From an uncultured Bacilli bacterium (lineage in GTDB: Bacteria > Bacillota_I > Bacilli_A > RF39 > UBA660): a stretch of DNA of 10,997 nt. The notes under the pieces are model-generated. The model did not search any database. It worked only from the letters and a program-made list of their open reading frames with translations, and was not told where the DNA came from. The stretch lies in contig CALVKK010000035.1 of assembly GCA_944332645.1 (NCBI GenBank), forward strand, positions 1-10,997, read 5' to 3'. The position numbers and the translations under genes were made by a program. Shown one piece after another: positions 1 to 6,471 of this stretch (the first letter of the stretch is position 1; each line of letters begins with the position of its first letter).

Positions 1-729
1 TTCTAATTCAAATAATCTTTTTACAAAACCATAGTGGCTACGTGACAAAAGAATAAATGGACCTTTACTGGTACTTTCTACTTTAGTTACATACACTTTA
101 ATGCTTGAACCCATTTTTATATTTTCACCAGGAATAATTTCTGATTTTGGTAAAATTCCTTGTGTCTTTCCTAAATCAATATAATAATTTCTAACATCTT
201 CCATCGCTACTAAACCAGTTACTAATTCATCTTGCTTGTCGGCAAATTCATTCATAATAACGGTTTTTTCCGCCTCTTTAATTTTTTGGATGACAACTTG
301 TTTAGCAGTCGCAGCAGCCACTCGTCCGAAATCTTTTGGAGTTACTTCTTCTTCGATTGTTTCGCCAATTTCAATATTAGGTACTATTTTCCTTGCTTCC
401 TCTAAAGTTATATGAATACGTGGATCAAATATATATGGTTTTTCAATTTCAACCATTTTTCCTTCCTCTTCTGAATCAGGATCTTCTACCTCGATCATTA
501 TTGGCTCTAATGCTTCATGTTCCTCATCTAAAACAACAGTTTTATAAGAATACACATGAATATCACCTATCTCTTTATCGATTTCAACTCGAACATTAGT
601 TAATGATTTATAATTCTTTTTATATGCTGATGTTAAAGCTAATTCCATTGCATCATATATAACATCAGCAGGAATACCTTTTTCTTTGACTAGAATATCT
701 AAGGCTTTTTTGAATTCTTTAATGTCCAT
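1..729 (-). CDS. nusA: Transcription termination/antitermination protein NusA, N-terminal part (runs off the left edge)
   Basis: NusA binds RNA polymerase and nascent RNA and modulates pausing, termination and antitermination in the cytoplasm. The 243 codons present match the family closely: an N-terminal RNAP-binding domain (about residues 1-135, with the conserved VTPKDFGRVAAATAKQVV block at 130-147) and an S1 RNA-binding domain (about 165-230, ending in GPFILLSRSHYGFVKRLFE). The KH domains lie beyond the window edge. The start is the ATG at 729-727, preceded by an AGGAAGTG Shine-Dalgarno 7 nt upstream. The start lies inside the end of rimP (11-bp overlap), so the two are probably translationally coupled in the usual rimP-nusA operon. 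Compared from memory with Bacillus NusA, about 30 extra acidic residues sit in the N-terminal domain around residues 69-104. Identification is secure. Confidence 0.96.
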   Translation of the reverse strand, partial: MDIKEFKKALDILVKEKGIPADVIYDAMELALTSAYKKNYKSLTNVRVEIDKEIGDIHVYSYKTVVLDEEHEALEPIMIEVEDPDSEEEGKMVEIEKPYIFDPRIHITLEEARKIVPNIEIGETIEEEVTPKDFGRVAAATAKQVVIQKIKEAEKTVIMNEFADKQDELVTGLVAMEDVRNYYIDLGKTQGILPKSEIIPGENIKMGSSIKVYVTKVESTSKGPFILLSRSHYGFVKRLFELE

Positions 730-982
730 TTTGTTCACTTCCTTTCTCTTTTGAGCAAATATCAACAATGTAACTATCTTCGATAAAATCAATCTTATCT
801 AGAATTGGATCAAGTAGATTATTAACAATTACGCAATCATTAACGTCCACATACCCGTTATTTTTATCGATGACAATTCTTAGAAAATTAAGATTGTTTT
901 CTTTGAGATATAATACTTCATCTAGAATATAACCTGCTCCATTAATTACTTCTTCAATTAAAGCTTTAATTTTATTTTCCAT
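719..982 (-). CDS. rimP: Short RimP-like ribosome maturation factor (N-terminal domain only)
   Basis: RimP assists 30S subunit maturation. This 87-residue protein aligns with the RimP N-terminal alpha/beta domain: a helix near 3-20, then LNFLRIVIDKNNGYVDVNDCVIVNNLLDPILD, the typical RxxID...G...DDC pattern, and YIVDICSKEKG where the family has Y-x-L-E-V-S-S-P-G. The family is normally about 150 residues. The C-terminal SH3-like domain and the SSPGxxRPL motif are missing, because the stop falls there and nusA begins immediately. The start is the ATG at 982-980, chosen for the GGAGGAG Shine-Dalgarno at 985-991. The longer reading upstream would run through the leader hairpin. The position directly before nusA supports the call. 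It could be a natural minimal form or a decayed gene. Confidence 0.82.
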   Translation of the reverse strand: MENKIKALIEEVINGAGYILDEVLYLKENNLNFLRIVIDKNNGYVDVNDCVIVNNLLDPILDKIDFIEDSYIVDICSKEKGSEQNGH

Positions 983-1003
983 AACTCCTCCAACTATATT
1001 AAA

Positions 1004-1024
1004 GAGTGGGATTAAGACCCACTC
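1004..1024 (-). promoter_or_regulatory. Leader hairpin of the rimP-nusA transcript
   Basis: A perfect 7-bp stem (GAGTGGG / CCCACTC) with a 7-nt loop sits between the -10 element and the rimP Shine-Dalgarno, so it would be at or very near the 5' end of the mRNA. A GAGUGGG-type hairpin before rimP is, from memory, recurrent in Bacillota. There is no U-tract after it on the minus strand, so it does not look like a terminator. A role in mRNA stability or autoregulation is inference. Confidence 0.6.
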
Positions 1025-1040
1025 CTCTTGTGACATAACT

Positions 1041-1049
1041 ATTATACCA
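1041..1049 (-). promoter_or_regulatory. Extended -10 promoter for rimP-nusA
   Basis: The minus strand reads TGGTATAAT, an extended -10 element. No good -35 is present 17 nt upstream. Transcription would start near 1034, just ahead of the leader hairpin. It lies back to back with the promoter at 1108-1116. Confidence 0.6.
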
Positions 1050-1107
1050 TATATTTTATGAATTAGAACATTTTTATTATTAAAATATTAAAATTATTTA
1101 GTATTTT

Positions 1108-1116
1108 TGATATAAT
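1108..1116 (+). promoter_or_regulatory. Extended -10 promoter for the CPBP/phosphoesterase operon
   Basis: TGATATAAT is a consensus extended -10. The -35 position holds only TTAAAA at 1088-1093 with a 17-nt spacer. The start point would be near 1123, giving a leader of about 10 nt that still carries the AAAGGTGAT ribosome binding site at 1121-1129. Confidence 0.6.
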
Positions 1117-1132
1117 ATATAAAGGTGATAGG

Positions 1133-1819
1133 ATGAAAAAAAATAAAAAAGCAATTATTGGTCTTTGCATTGTAGTATCATATTTTATATTTAGTTACTG
1201 TCAATTATTTCCTTTAGAATTGTTAAATATCGACTACACAAAAATGAGTTTGACAAATAGAGTTATTTATCTACTTGTAACAGAATTGATATATCTTTTA
1301 ATCTTATTTTTGATATATCGAAAAAGATTTATCGAAGATTTCAGAGATTTTAAATCAAATTTCAAACCATATATTAAAAAATATATGGAATATTGGGCCT
1401 TATCCTTTGCTCTTATGTTGATAAGCAACTTTATCATTGTATCATTATTTCCAAATTCGATTGCTACTAACCAGGAAATTGTCAACAACACAATAATGAT
1501 TGCCCCTATTTATATGATTATCGCTTCTGTTTTCTTTGCTCCTTTCTTAGAAGAAACAATTTTTAGATTAGCCTTCCGTCAAATATTTAAAAATGACATT
1601 CTTTTCATAATTATGTCAGGGTTAATTTTCGGAGGGTTGCATGTTATTTCTTCATACACTAACCCTATCAATTTGATTTATATTATTCCTTATTCGATTC
1701 CAGGGTTTATCTTTGCATATACCTTAGTTCAATCTAAAAATATCTTTGTTCCGATGGGATTGCATTTCTTCCACAATGCAATTATGATAACTGTGCAAAT
1801 TGTATTATTATTTATTTAG
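1133..1819 (+). CDS. CPBP family intramembrane metalloprotease (Abi/CAAX protease 2 type)
   Basis: A 228-residue polytopic membrane protein with hydrophobic segments near residues 8-24, 43-62, 88-106, 122-139, 155-170, 180-198 and 215-228. All three CPBP signatures are present: EETIFR (Glu140, Glu141, Arg145), FGGLH (His170) and HFFHN (His211, Asn215). In the Rce1/CPBP family these Glu and His residues bind the metal and activate water for cleavage within the membrane. The family includes CAAX proteases, bacteriocin self-immunity proteins and processing enzymes, and nothing here identifies the substrate. The start follows a good AAAGGTGAT Shine-Dalgarno. The gene is 8 nt upstream of the phosphoesterase, so the two are almost certainly one operon. 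It is an ordinary CPBP protein and should not be read as phage abortive infection. Confidence 0.9.
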   Translation: MKKNKKAIIGLCIVVSYFIFSYCQLFPLELLNIDYTKMSLTNRVIYLLVTELIYLLILFLIYRKRFIEDFRDFKSNFKPYIKKYMEYWALSFALMLISNFIIVSLFPNSIATNQEIVNNTIMIAPIYMIIASVFFAPFLEETIFRLAFRQIFKNDILFIIMSGLIFGGLHVISSYTNPINLIYIIPYSIPGFIFAYTLVQSKNIFVPMGLHFFHNAIMITVQIVLLFI

Positions 1820-1827
1820 GTGTTAGT

Positions 1828-2676
1828 ATGAGAAAGTTTATTGTTATTACATGTGTTATTATTTTAATTATTTCTGGTTTATTACTTTATTCACGTTTCA
1901 TTGCAACGAGCGGATTAAATGTCAAAGAATATAAAGTCGTTAATGATAAAATAATTGATGAATACCATGGATTAAAAATCGTTCATTTAAGTGATATCCA
2001 TTTTGGCTCGACGATTACAGAAAATGATCTCGATCATCTTGTTAATAAATTAAACGAGTTAAATCCCGATATTGTGGTTATAACTGGCGATATCATCGAT
2101 GAAAGAATTAGTTATGATAAAAATATCTTAATAAATTACTTAAAACAAATTAAATCCAAGTTAGGAAAATTTGCTATTAGCGGTAATCACGATCTACCTC
2201 TTGATGACTTTAATTCTATTGTAGAAGAAAGTGGTTTCACTAATTTAGACAATACTTATGAATTAATTTATGCCAATAGTAATAAGCCAATTATTATATC
2301 AGGTATCAGTTCTAACTATTCTGACAGTTCCAACATTGATACTAAAACAGCCAAATTTGATAACTATATAGCTAATCTTACTGATGATATTAAACCAATT
2401 TATTCGATTTTATTGATTCATGAACCAGATTTCATCGATAGTTTAAATATAGATAATTATGATTTAATTCTAGCAGGGCATTCACATGGTGGGCAAGTTA
2501 AGTTGCCTTTGATAAAAAAACTATATACTCCTTATGGTGCTAAAAAGTACTATGATGAATACTATAAAGTTAATCAAACCGATCTATATATTTCCAGTGG
2601 TCTAGGGACTTCTAAATTAAAATTTCGCCTTTTTAATCGGCCTTCAATTAATTTCTACCGAATAACAAACAAATAG
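1828..2676 (+). CDS. Membrane-anchored metallophosphoesterase (YkuE/YaeI-like)
   Basis: A 282-residue calcineurin-like phosphoesterase with a single N-terminal membrane anchor (residues 4-21), so the catalytic domain probably faces outward. The metal-binding motifs appear in order: DIH (Asp56, His58), GD (87-88), GNHD (119-122), a lone His198 in LLIHEP, and GHSHGGQ (217-223). This order and the short spacing after the anchor match the YkuE/YaeI group, whose members act near the cell envelope on phosphodiester or pyrophosphate bonds of lipids. The exact substrate is not evident. The AGGTG Shine-Dalgarno overlaps the upstream stop codon. The gene ends inside the stem of the hairpin at 2671-2691, which serves as its terminator. 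Confidence 0.88.
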   Translation: MRKFIVITCVIILIISGLLLYSRFIATSGLNVKEYKVVNDKIIDEYHGLKIVHLSDIHFGSTITENDLDHLVNKLNELNPDIVVITGDIIDERISYDKNILINYLKQIKSKLGKFAISGNHDLPLDDFNSIVEESGFTNLDNTYELIYANSNKPIIISGISSNYSDSSNIDTKTAKFDNYIANLTDDIKPIYSILLIHEPDFIDSLNIDNYDLILAGHSHGGQVKLPLIKKLYTPYGAKKYYDEYYKVNQTDLYISSGLGTSKLKFRLFNRPSINFYRITNK

Positions 2677-2693
2677 CCAACTAGGCTATTTTT
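2671..2693. terminator. Bidirectional intrinsic terminator between convergent genes
   Basis: AAATAGCC / GGCTATTT form an 8-bp stem with a 5-nt loop (AACTA), followed by T residues on the plus strand. The mirror arrangement serves the minus strand, where the tract is poorer. The plus-strand stop codon (2674-2676) lies in the left arm. The minus-strand stop codon (2681-2683) overlaps the loop. Confidence 0.75.
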
Positions 2694-3409
2694 ATAATTA
2701 TTTTTTGTAAGATTAATCCTAAATAAAAAGGAATTGTGGCTTGGATTATAATCATTACTAAAGTGAAAAGACTTCCTGTAGCATTGTATAAGAAACTGAT
2801 TGGCGCAAAATCTTTTGAAATAAACATTAAATTACTATCACAAATACAATTAACTAGATAGGCGAAAAAACAGACTATTAAAATTAAACACATGTAATAT
2901 TTTATATCCTTATATTCTACTTTGACATAGTTATATTTGTTGACAATAATTCCTAGATAGATCATAACTCCATGATAAAAGAAACTATGAATACTAATAA
3001 AATGCCACAAAGGATAACTAACTAATGAAGTTGTAGGTAAAATCAAGAAACAAATTCCCGCCACTAAACTTCCGACCGCTAAAAATATATCTCCCATTTT
3101 CTTTAATTTTCCTTTGGCAAAACCACTAAATAAACCGGCATATAACAAAAGGCTACAATAATATAGCGGAATATATGTGTTAACATTATGGGCATTACCA
3201 GCTAACAAATTAAAAATTATCTTAATAATTTCTAAAACCCAAATTAAAACAGTAAGTTCTCTAATTATTTTGGTTATTTGTTCTTTATTACTTATTTTCG
3301 TTTTTTTAACCGCTATCACAACAAAAGTAATTGTAAGAACAAAAAGTAATAAATGTTCCCATCCAAACAATCCAACCGCTTCATAGGTTCCTGGTTTTGA
3401 AAAAAACAT
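2681..3409 (-). CDS. YwaF/TIGR02206-type integral membrane protein (TMEM164-like)
   Basis: A 242-residue protein with about six or seven membrane segments (near 17-34, 51-69, 79-95, 106-126, 132-154, 171-190 and 212-236). The pattern of WEH at 17-19, LYYCSLLLY (Cys85) and YPLWHFISIHSFFYHG (His141, His146) resembles the Bacillus YwaF/TIGR02206 family, in which I recall a conserved LxxCS followed by a His-rich segment. Eukaryotic TMEM164 belongs to the same broad family and has been reported as an acyltransferase using a Cys and a His. Transfer of that function to this protein is inference. The start follows an AGGAAGTG Shine-Dalgarno. It is monocistronic, with its own extended -10 promoter at 3461-3469, and shares the terminator with the convergent operon. 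Confidence 0.7.
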   Translation of the reverse strand: MFFSKPGTYEAVGLFGWEHLLLFVLTITFVVIAVKKTKISNKEQITKIIRELTVLIWVLEIIKIIFNLLAGNAHNVNTYIPLYYCSLLLYAGLFSGFAKGKLKKMGDIFLAVGSLVAGICFLILPTTSLVSYPLWHFISIHSFFYHGVMIYLGIIVNKYNYVKVEYKDIKYYMCLILIVCFFAYLVNCICDSNLMFISKDFAPISFLYNATGSLFTLVMIIIQATIPFYLGLILQKIIIKIA

Positions 3410-3460
3410 ATTTCACTTCCTAAACTTTAGTTATTTACTTTCAAATCTTCTTTTATAAAC

Positions 3461-3469
3461 ATTATAGCA
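3461..3469 (-). promoter_or_regulatory. Extended -10 promoter for the YwaF-like gene
   Basis: The minus strand reads TGCTATAAT, about 50 nt before the start codon at 3409. No convincing -35 is seen at the expected spacing. Confidence 0.55.
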
Positions 3470-3519
3470 TATTTTTGTGAAGTTATGTTTTTTAAACATA
3501 TCAAAAAGTAATTTAATTA

Positions 3520-3540
3520 TAACATCAGATTATGATGTTA
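3520..3540 (-). terminator. Hairpin after the small membrane protein pair
   Basis: TAACATCA / TGATGTTA form a perfect 8-bp stem with a 5-nt loop, 11 nt beyond the stop codon at 3552. The tract following it on the minus strand is AT-rich but not a clean U-run, so it is either a weak terminator or a 3'-end stabilising stem. Confidence 0.45.
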
Positions 3541-3551
3541 GAAATTTTTAC

Positions 3552-3806
3552 CTATTTTTTACGAGTGACTAGCTTTATCCCTAATTTCTTTTTACAAATA
3601 CGGATTTTTTCCTCAATTTTATCTATCTCTTTATTACCATTAGATAAAATAGATAGATTTTTTTCTGTTTGGCTGTTCATTAATTCAACATATTTGTTAT
3701 AATCGATTCCCTTATCTCTTTTTCTCAAATAAAAAACCAGAACAATCATCGAAGTTAAACTAAATAAAGAAAAGCAAAATATGTATACACACATCACTTC
3801 TTGCAT
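3552..3806 (-). CDS. Small single-span membrane protein of unknown function
   Basis: The 84 residues consist of a hydrophobic N-terminal segment (residues 4-27, containing two Cys) followed by a basic stop-transfer stretch (RKRDK) and a charged, probably helical cytoplasmic tail (about 45-78, rich in Lys, Glu and Ile). I do not recognise a family. The start is the ATG at 3806, preceded by a strong AAGGAG 8 nt upstream. A second ATG four codons on is less well placed. It overlaps the end of the upstream 88-residue gene by 13 bp, which suggests translational coupling and joint function. The tail could mediate self-association or contact with the partner. Confidence 0.6.
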   Translation of the reverse strand: MQEVMCVYIFCFSLFSLTSMIVLVFYLRKRDKGIDYNKYVELMNSQTEKNLSILSNGNKEIDKIEEKIRICKKKLGIKLVTRKK

Positions 3807-4060
3807 ACGATCGACTCCTTAAAAAAAACCAAAATATTTAACAAAAATAACTCAGTTTTTTTCTTAAATAGTACTTTTTTCATTTTCCTTACCATTTTTA
3901 TATATTTATCGTAGTATATATCGTAGGACAGATTTTTTTTATAATATAACAGTTTTTTGTATTTTTTGTTTTCATCTATTATGACAAATAAACAATAAGC
4001 AACTGCTAAAACTATCCATATAATCAATATGATTTCATTAATTTTTGGATTGATTCCCAT
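3794..4060 (-). CDS. Small membrane protein of unknown function, first gene of a pair
   Basis: The 88 residues carry one clear membrane helix (8-28), a very Lys/Tyr-rich middle (31-69) and a second hydrophobic stretch (70-80) long enough only for a partial or re-entrant span. No family is recognised. Size and layout resemble small membrane toxins, holin-like proteins or sensor/anchor peptides, but no diagnostic residue supports any of these. The start follows AAGGTGAT at 4065-4072 and the stop is TGA. It is divergent from the double-XRE regulator, and the extended -10 at 4138-4146 overlaps a palindrome, so control by that regulator is likely. Confidence 0.55.
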   Translation of the reverse strand: MGINPKINEIILIIWIVLAVAYCLFVIIDENKKYKKLLYYKKNLSYDIYYDKYIKMVRKMKKVLFKKKTELFLLNILVFFKESIVCKK

Positions 4061-4125
4061 GCTTTATCACCTTATCTTATAAATCAATAACTTCACTTTT
4101 AAATACTATAAATTTTATTTTAGGT

Positions 4126-4146
4126 ATTGTTAATACAATTATATCA
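4126..4146 (-). promoter_or_regulatory. Extended -10 promoter with overlapping palindromic operator candidate
   Basis: On the minus strand TGATATAAT (complement of 4138-4146) is a consensus extended -10 for the two small membrane genes. Overlapping its downstream edge and the start point is the palindrome ATTGT-TAAT-ACAAT (4126-4139). A 14-bp dyad with 5-bp arms in a divergent intergenic region beside an XRE gene is a typical repressor site. Binding itself is inferred. Confidence 0.45.
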
Positions 4147-4217
4147 CATATATCGTATTTTTGCATAAATAAACTATATTTTTTCTTTAGATGGGAAAAT
4201 TATAGTTAGTGATGTTT

Positions 4218-4646
4218 ATGATTAGTGAACGATTATTAGATATTCGGGATGAAGCAAATTTAAAACAAGAAGATATAGCTGAGATATTAAAAGTAAGCCA
4301 ATCAAACTACTCAAGATGGGAAAATGGAAGAGAACTAATCCCCTTAAACAAATTAAATATGTTATGTAATTATTTTAAAGTTCGCATGGATTATGTTATC
4401 GGCATTTCACGTGATTCAAAATGTCTAAAAGAATATGATTTCAAAAAAGAAATTATCGGTGAAAATCTAAAAAAATTGCGAGAAGAAAAAGGTATAACCC
4501 AAAAGGAACTAGCAAAATTCCTTAATACAACTCAATCGACAATCAGTGCTTATGAAAGCGGGAAAACGACATTACTCACAGCATTTGCTCTACAAATAAT
4601 CGAAAAGTATAATATTTCTCTAGATTGGTTATGTGGTAGATATTAA
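4218..4646 (+). CDS. Tandem-HTH XRE-family transcriptional regulator
   Basis: This protein is made of two complete Cro/cI-type helix-turn-helix domains and little else. With the ATG at 4218 as residue 1 (142 residues), the first spans about 3-62 (LKQEDIAEILKVSQSNYSRWENG as helices 2-3, ending DYVIGIS) and the second about 81-140 (ITQKELAKFLNTTQSTISAYESG, ending LDWLCGR). I chose ATG 4218 because AGTGAT just upstream resembles the GGTGAT part of the local Shine-Dalgarno. GTG 4209 and ATG 4212 are in frame and possible. It is divergent from the pair of small membrane genes and probably represses them and itself. With no sensor domain, either the tandem DNA-binding unit alone or protein partners would set its response. 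Confidence 0.85.
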   Translation: MISERLLDIRDEANLKQEDIAEILKVSQSNYSRWENGRELIPLNKLNMLCNYFKVRMDYVIGISRDSKCLKEYDFKKEIIGENLKKLREEKGITQKELAKFLNTTQSTISAYESGKTTLLTAFALQIIEKYNISLDWLCGRY

Positions 4647-4649
4647 AAG

Positions 4650-4672
4650 AAACTAGATTATTCTAGTTTTTT
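4650..4672. terminator. Intrinsic terminator after the XRE gene
   Basis: AAACTAGA / TCTAGTTT form an 8-bp stem with a 4-nt loop, followed by a short T-run, starting 4 nt after the stop codon. The opposite strand also has T-rich sequence after the stem, so it may also end the convergent transcript of the 519-residue gene. Confidence 0.7.
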
Positions 4673-4756
4673 ATATGGTAAAATTATAATTTACTTGGAA
4701 ATTAATGAACAAACACATTCAAAGTGTATTGTGTTACATAGTTGATTTATAAATTA

Positions 4757-6316
4757 TTATTTTAATTCATCATATTCCCAATAATAACTAAATTCATCAC
4801 TTTTAAATCTTAAATTTTTTATAGCAAAATCCAATTCATTGCTTAAAATTCTATGATTTAATTGTCTATAATCATCATCGTGTTTTGAATTATAAACGTA
4901 GCCGTAATAATCTTTGTTTTTAAACATATAAACTGAGTGCTTTTTACCTTGTTGATTATTAACAATAACATATTTTTTTACTTCATAATCACCCATAGTA
5001 TAATTATTTAATTTATAACTTTCATCAACACTTTCTACTGAATATTCACTTGTAAATAAGTCATAATTTGGGAAATTGCTTTTTAAAGCATTATATACTT
5101 CATCAATACTTATATTATTACCATTATTTACAAATTGTCCCCAATAAGCCTTTCTAAATCCAGTAAAATTTGTTCTACAATTTGGAACCATCATAGTTTC
5201 ATAATTTGGACCAGATAGCGTGCTTGTGCCCCAACTTTCAGAACAAACCAAAACAGAAGCTTCTTTATAGTTTAATAATTTTTGCTTATCATTTACAAAT
5301 TTAATATTTTTAATAATATCTTCTCTAATTTCTGTTTCATAATCTAATACATTTTTCCAAGTTTCATTTGTTATATATTTTTCATTAAAAGGATTTTCAT
5401 CCTTTCCAAAAATGTCAAATTTCATAACATATGGAATTCCATCTTTAACAGTTATCCAAACTTCATATTGTTTTTCAATGGTATCATTAGCAATTTTTAT
5501 GTTATATCTTTCCCACTTTAAATCATTATATTCATATGATTTTAAATTTTTATATTCCTTTAAAGAACACTCATAACAAGAAGTTGTAGTTCCATCATAA
5601 TAGGCTAAATATTTAACTAAACCTTTATATGTTTGTATTTGTGGCAAATAATATTTCTCAAAGAAATCTTTTGCACTTGAATAATTTTTTTTTTTTTTTG
5701 GATTAGAATAAGAATCTGCATCTGATGGATAATATAAGTACATATCACCTAAAACACTAATCAATTTTACAAAAGGATATTTAACTGAACTCATTACTTT
5801 AAACGCAGAATTATCATTTTCAGTATAAAAAGTAGGATATTCAATTACTAATTTATTATATGTATCAACAAAAGGTGTTTTAACTATGTTATCATTATTA
5901 TTATAAAGTTTTTCTAATTGTTTATTAGTTTGTTGATTTGAAGAATTGTTATTTGAAATATTACTGCCACCATTTGAAAGCAATTTACTACCAAACACTA
6001 TTCCAACACCAACAACTGCTACTGCAGCAACTATTCCTATAATTAAACCTAAGTTCATTTTCTTTGGTGGCTTGCTATTAAAACTTTGATTACTAGCATT
6101 TCCACTTTCAAATGTATTTGTAGGTTGTGGTGTAGGTTCTTGCATTATTGGTTGTTGAAAACTAGGTGTTGGTTGTGGTTGAGGGTTAATTGGTTGTTGA
6201 TTAAACCCCATACCTTGATTAAAACTTTGATTATTTAATGGTTGATTATTAGGTATTCCATTATTACCTTGTGTATTAAAATTATTTGGATTCAAGTTAT
6301 TTTGTTCTTGATTCAT
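4757..6316 (-). CDS. Membrane-anchored protein with Asn/Gln/Pro-rich N-terminus, unknown function
   Basis: The protein has 519 residues from the ATG at 6316, or 522 from the ATG at 6325. The first lies 12 nt from the GAGG Shine-Dalgarno and the second only 3 nt, so the start is uncertain. Numbering from the longer start: a low-complexity segment rich in Asn, Gln, Pro and Phe (5-85), a PPKK stretch, one membrane helix (91-112), an Asn/Ser linker (117-135), and about 385 residues with no signal peptide or family I recognise. The tail contains SCYEC and further Cys residues in VCSESW and NCRT, which could form disulfides if it is outside. With the PPKK cluster before the helix, the Q/N-rich part is probably cytoplasmic and the large domain extracellular. 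I recall similar N-termini on several proteins in uncultured gut Bacilli. It is divergent from the Abi_2 gene, with about 155 bp between start codons. Confidence 0.72.
   Translation of the reverse strand: MNQEQNNLNPNNFNTQGNNGIPNNQPLNNQSFNQGMGFNQQPINPQPQPTPSFQQPIMQEPTPQPTNTFESGNASNQSFNSKPPKKMNLGLIIGIVAAVAVVGVGIVFGSKLLSNGGSNISNNNSSNQQTNKQLEKLYNNNDNIVKTPFVDTYNKLVIEYPTFYTENDNSAFKVMSSVKYPFVKLISVLGDMYLYYPSDADSYSNPKKKKNYSSAKDFFEKYYLPQIQTYKGLVKYLAYYDGTTTSCYECSLKEYKNLKSYEYNDLKWERYNIKIANDTIEKQYEVWITVKDGIPYVMKFDIFGKDENPFNEKYITNETWKNVLDYETEIREDIIKNIKFVNDKQKLLNYKEASVLVCSESWGTSTLSGPNYETMMVPNCRTNFTGFRKAYWGQFVNNGNNISIDEVYNALKSNFPNYDLFTSEYSVESVDESYKLNNYTMGDYEVKKYVIVNNQQGKKHSVYMFKNKDYYGYVYNSKHDDDYRQLNHRILSNELDFAIKNLRFKSDEFSYYWEYDELK
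5685..5699. repeat. Homopolymer tract, about 15 T (A in the coding strand)
   Basis: An uninterrupted run of about 15 T lies within the extracellular part of the 519-residue gene and is read as consecutive Lys codons. Runs of this length are prone to replication slippage, transcriptional slippage and sequencing error. The frame is intact as given. Confidence 0.85.
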
Positions 6317-6342
6317 CTTTATCATCTACCTCTCTATTATCA

Positions 6343-6351
6343 ATTATAACA
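6343..6351 (-). promoter_or_regulatory. Extended -10 promoter for the Asn/Gln-rich protein gene
   Basis: The minus strand reads TGTTATAAT. The start point would be near 6336, leaving a leader of about 10-20 nt containing GAGAGG. Confidence 0.55.
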
Positions 6352-6431
6352 TGAAATAGTATTAATTTAGCAAAAAACTTGAAATATTGATGTTTTTTTT
6401 TGAACTTACTATTAAAGAATAGAAAAATTGA

Positions 6432-6440
6432 TGATATAAT
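6432..6440 (+). promoter_or_regulatory. Extended -10 promoter for the Abi_2 gene
   Basis: TGATATAAT is a consensus extended -10, with TTAAAG at 6412-6417 as a weak -35 and a 17-nt spacer. Transcription would begin near 6447, upstream of a consensus AGGAGG at 6461-6466. Confidence 0.65.
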
Positions 6441-6471
6441 ATATAACAAAACATTGAGACAGGAGGTACAA

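Noticed and set aside
393..599. 68-residue plus-strand reading inside nusA
   Set aside because: It is the antisense shadow of the well-conserved nusA coding sequence and has no ribosome binding site.
983..1036. Upstream extension of RimP by 18 residues
   Set aside because: It would translate through the leader hairpin from just at the transcription start; the GGAGGAG site clearly points to the ATG at 982.
1267..1491. 74-residue minus-strand reading inside the CPBP gene
   Set aside because: It is opposite a protein with all catalytic motifs, with no promoter or ribosome binding site of its own.
1133..1819. Reading the CPBP protease as a phage abortive-infection protein because the family is also called Abi
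   Set aside because: The name reflects an old family label. The motifs are those of intramembrane CAAX-type proteases, and the operon partner is a housekeeping-type phosphoesterase.
3177..3386. 69-residue plus-strand reading inside the YwaF-like gene
   Set aside because: It is a hydrophobic antisense shadow of a membrane protein and has no start signals.
6400..6471. Upstream extension of the Abi_2 protein by 24 residues
   Set aside because: It would start before the predicted transcription start and lacks a ribosome binding site, whereas ATG 6472 follows a perfect AGGAGG.
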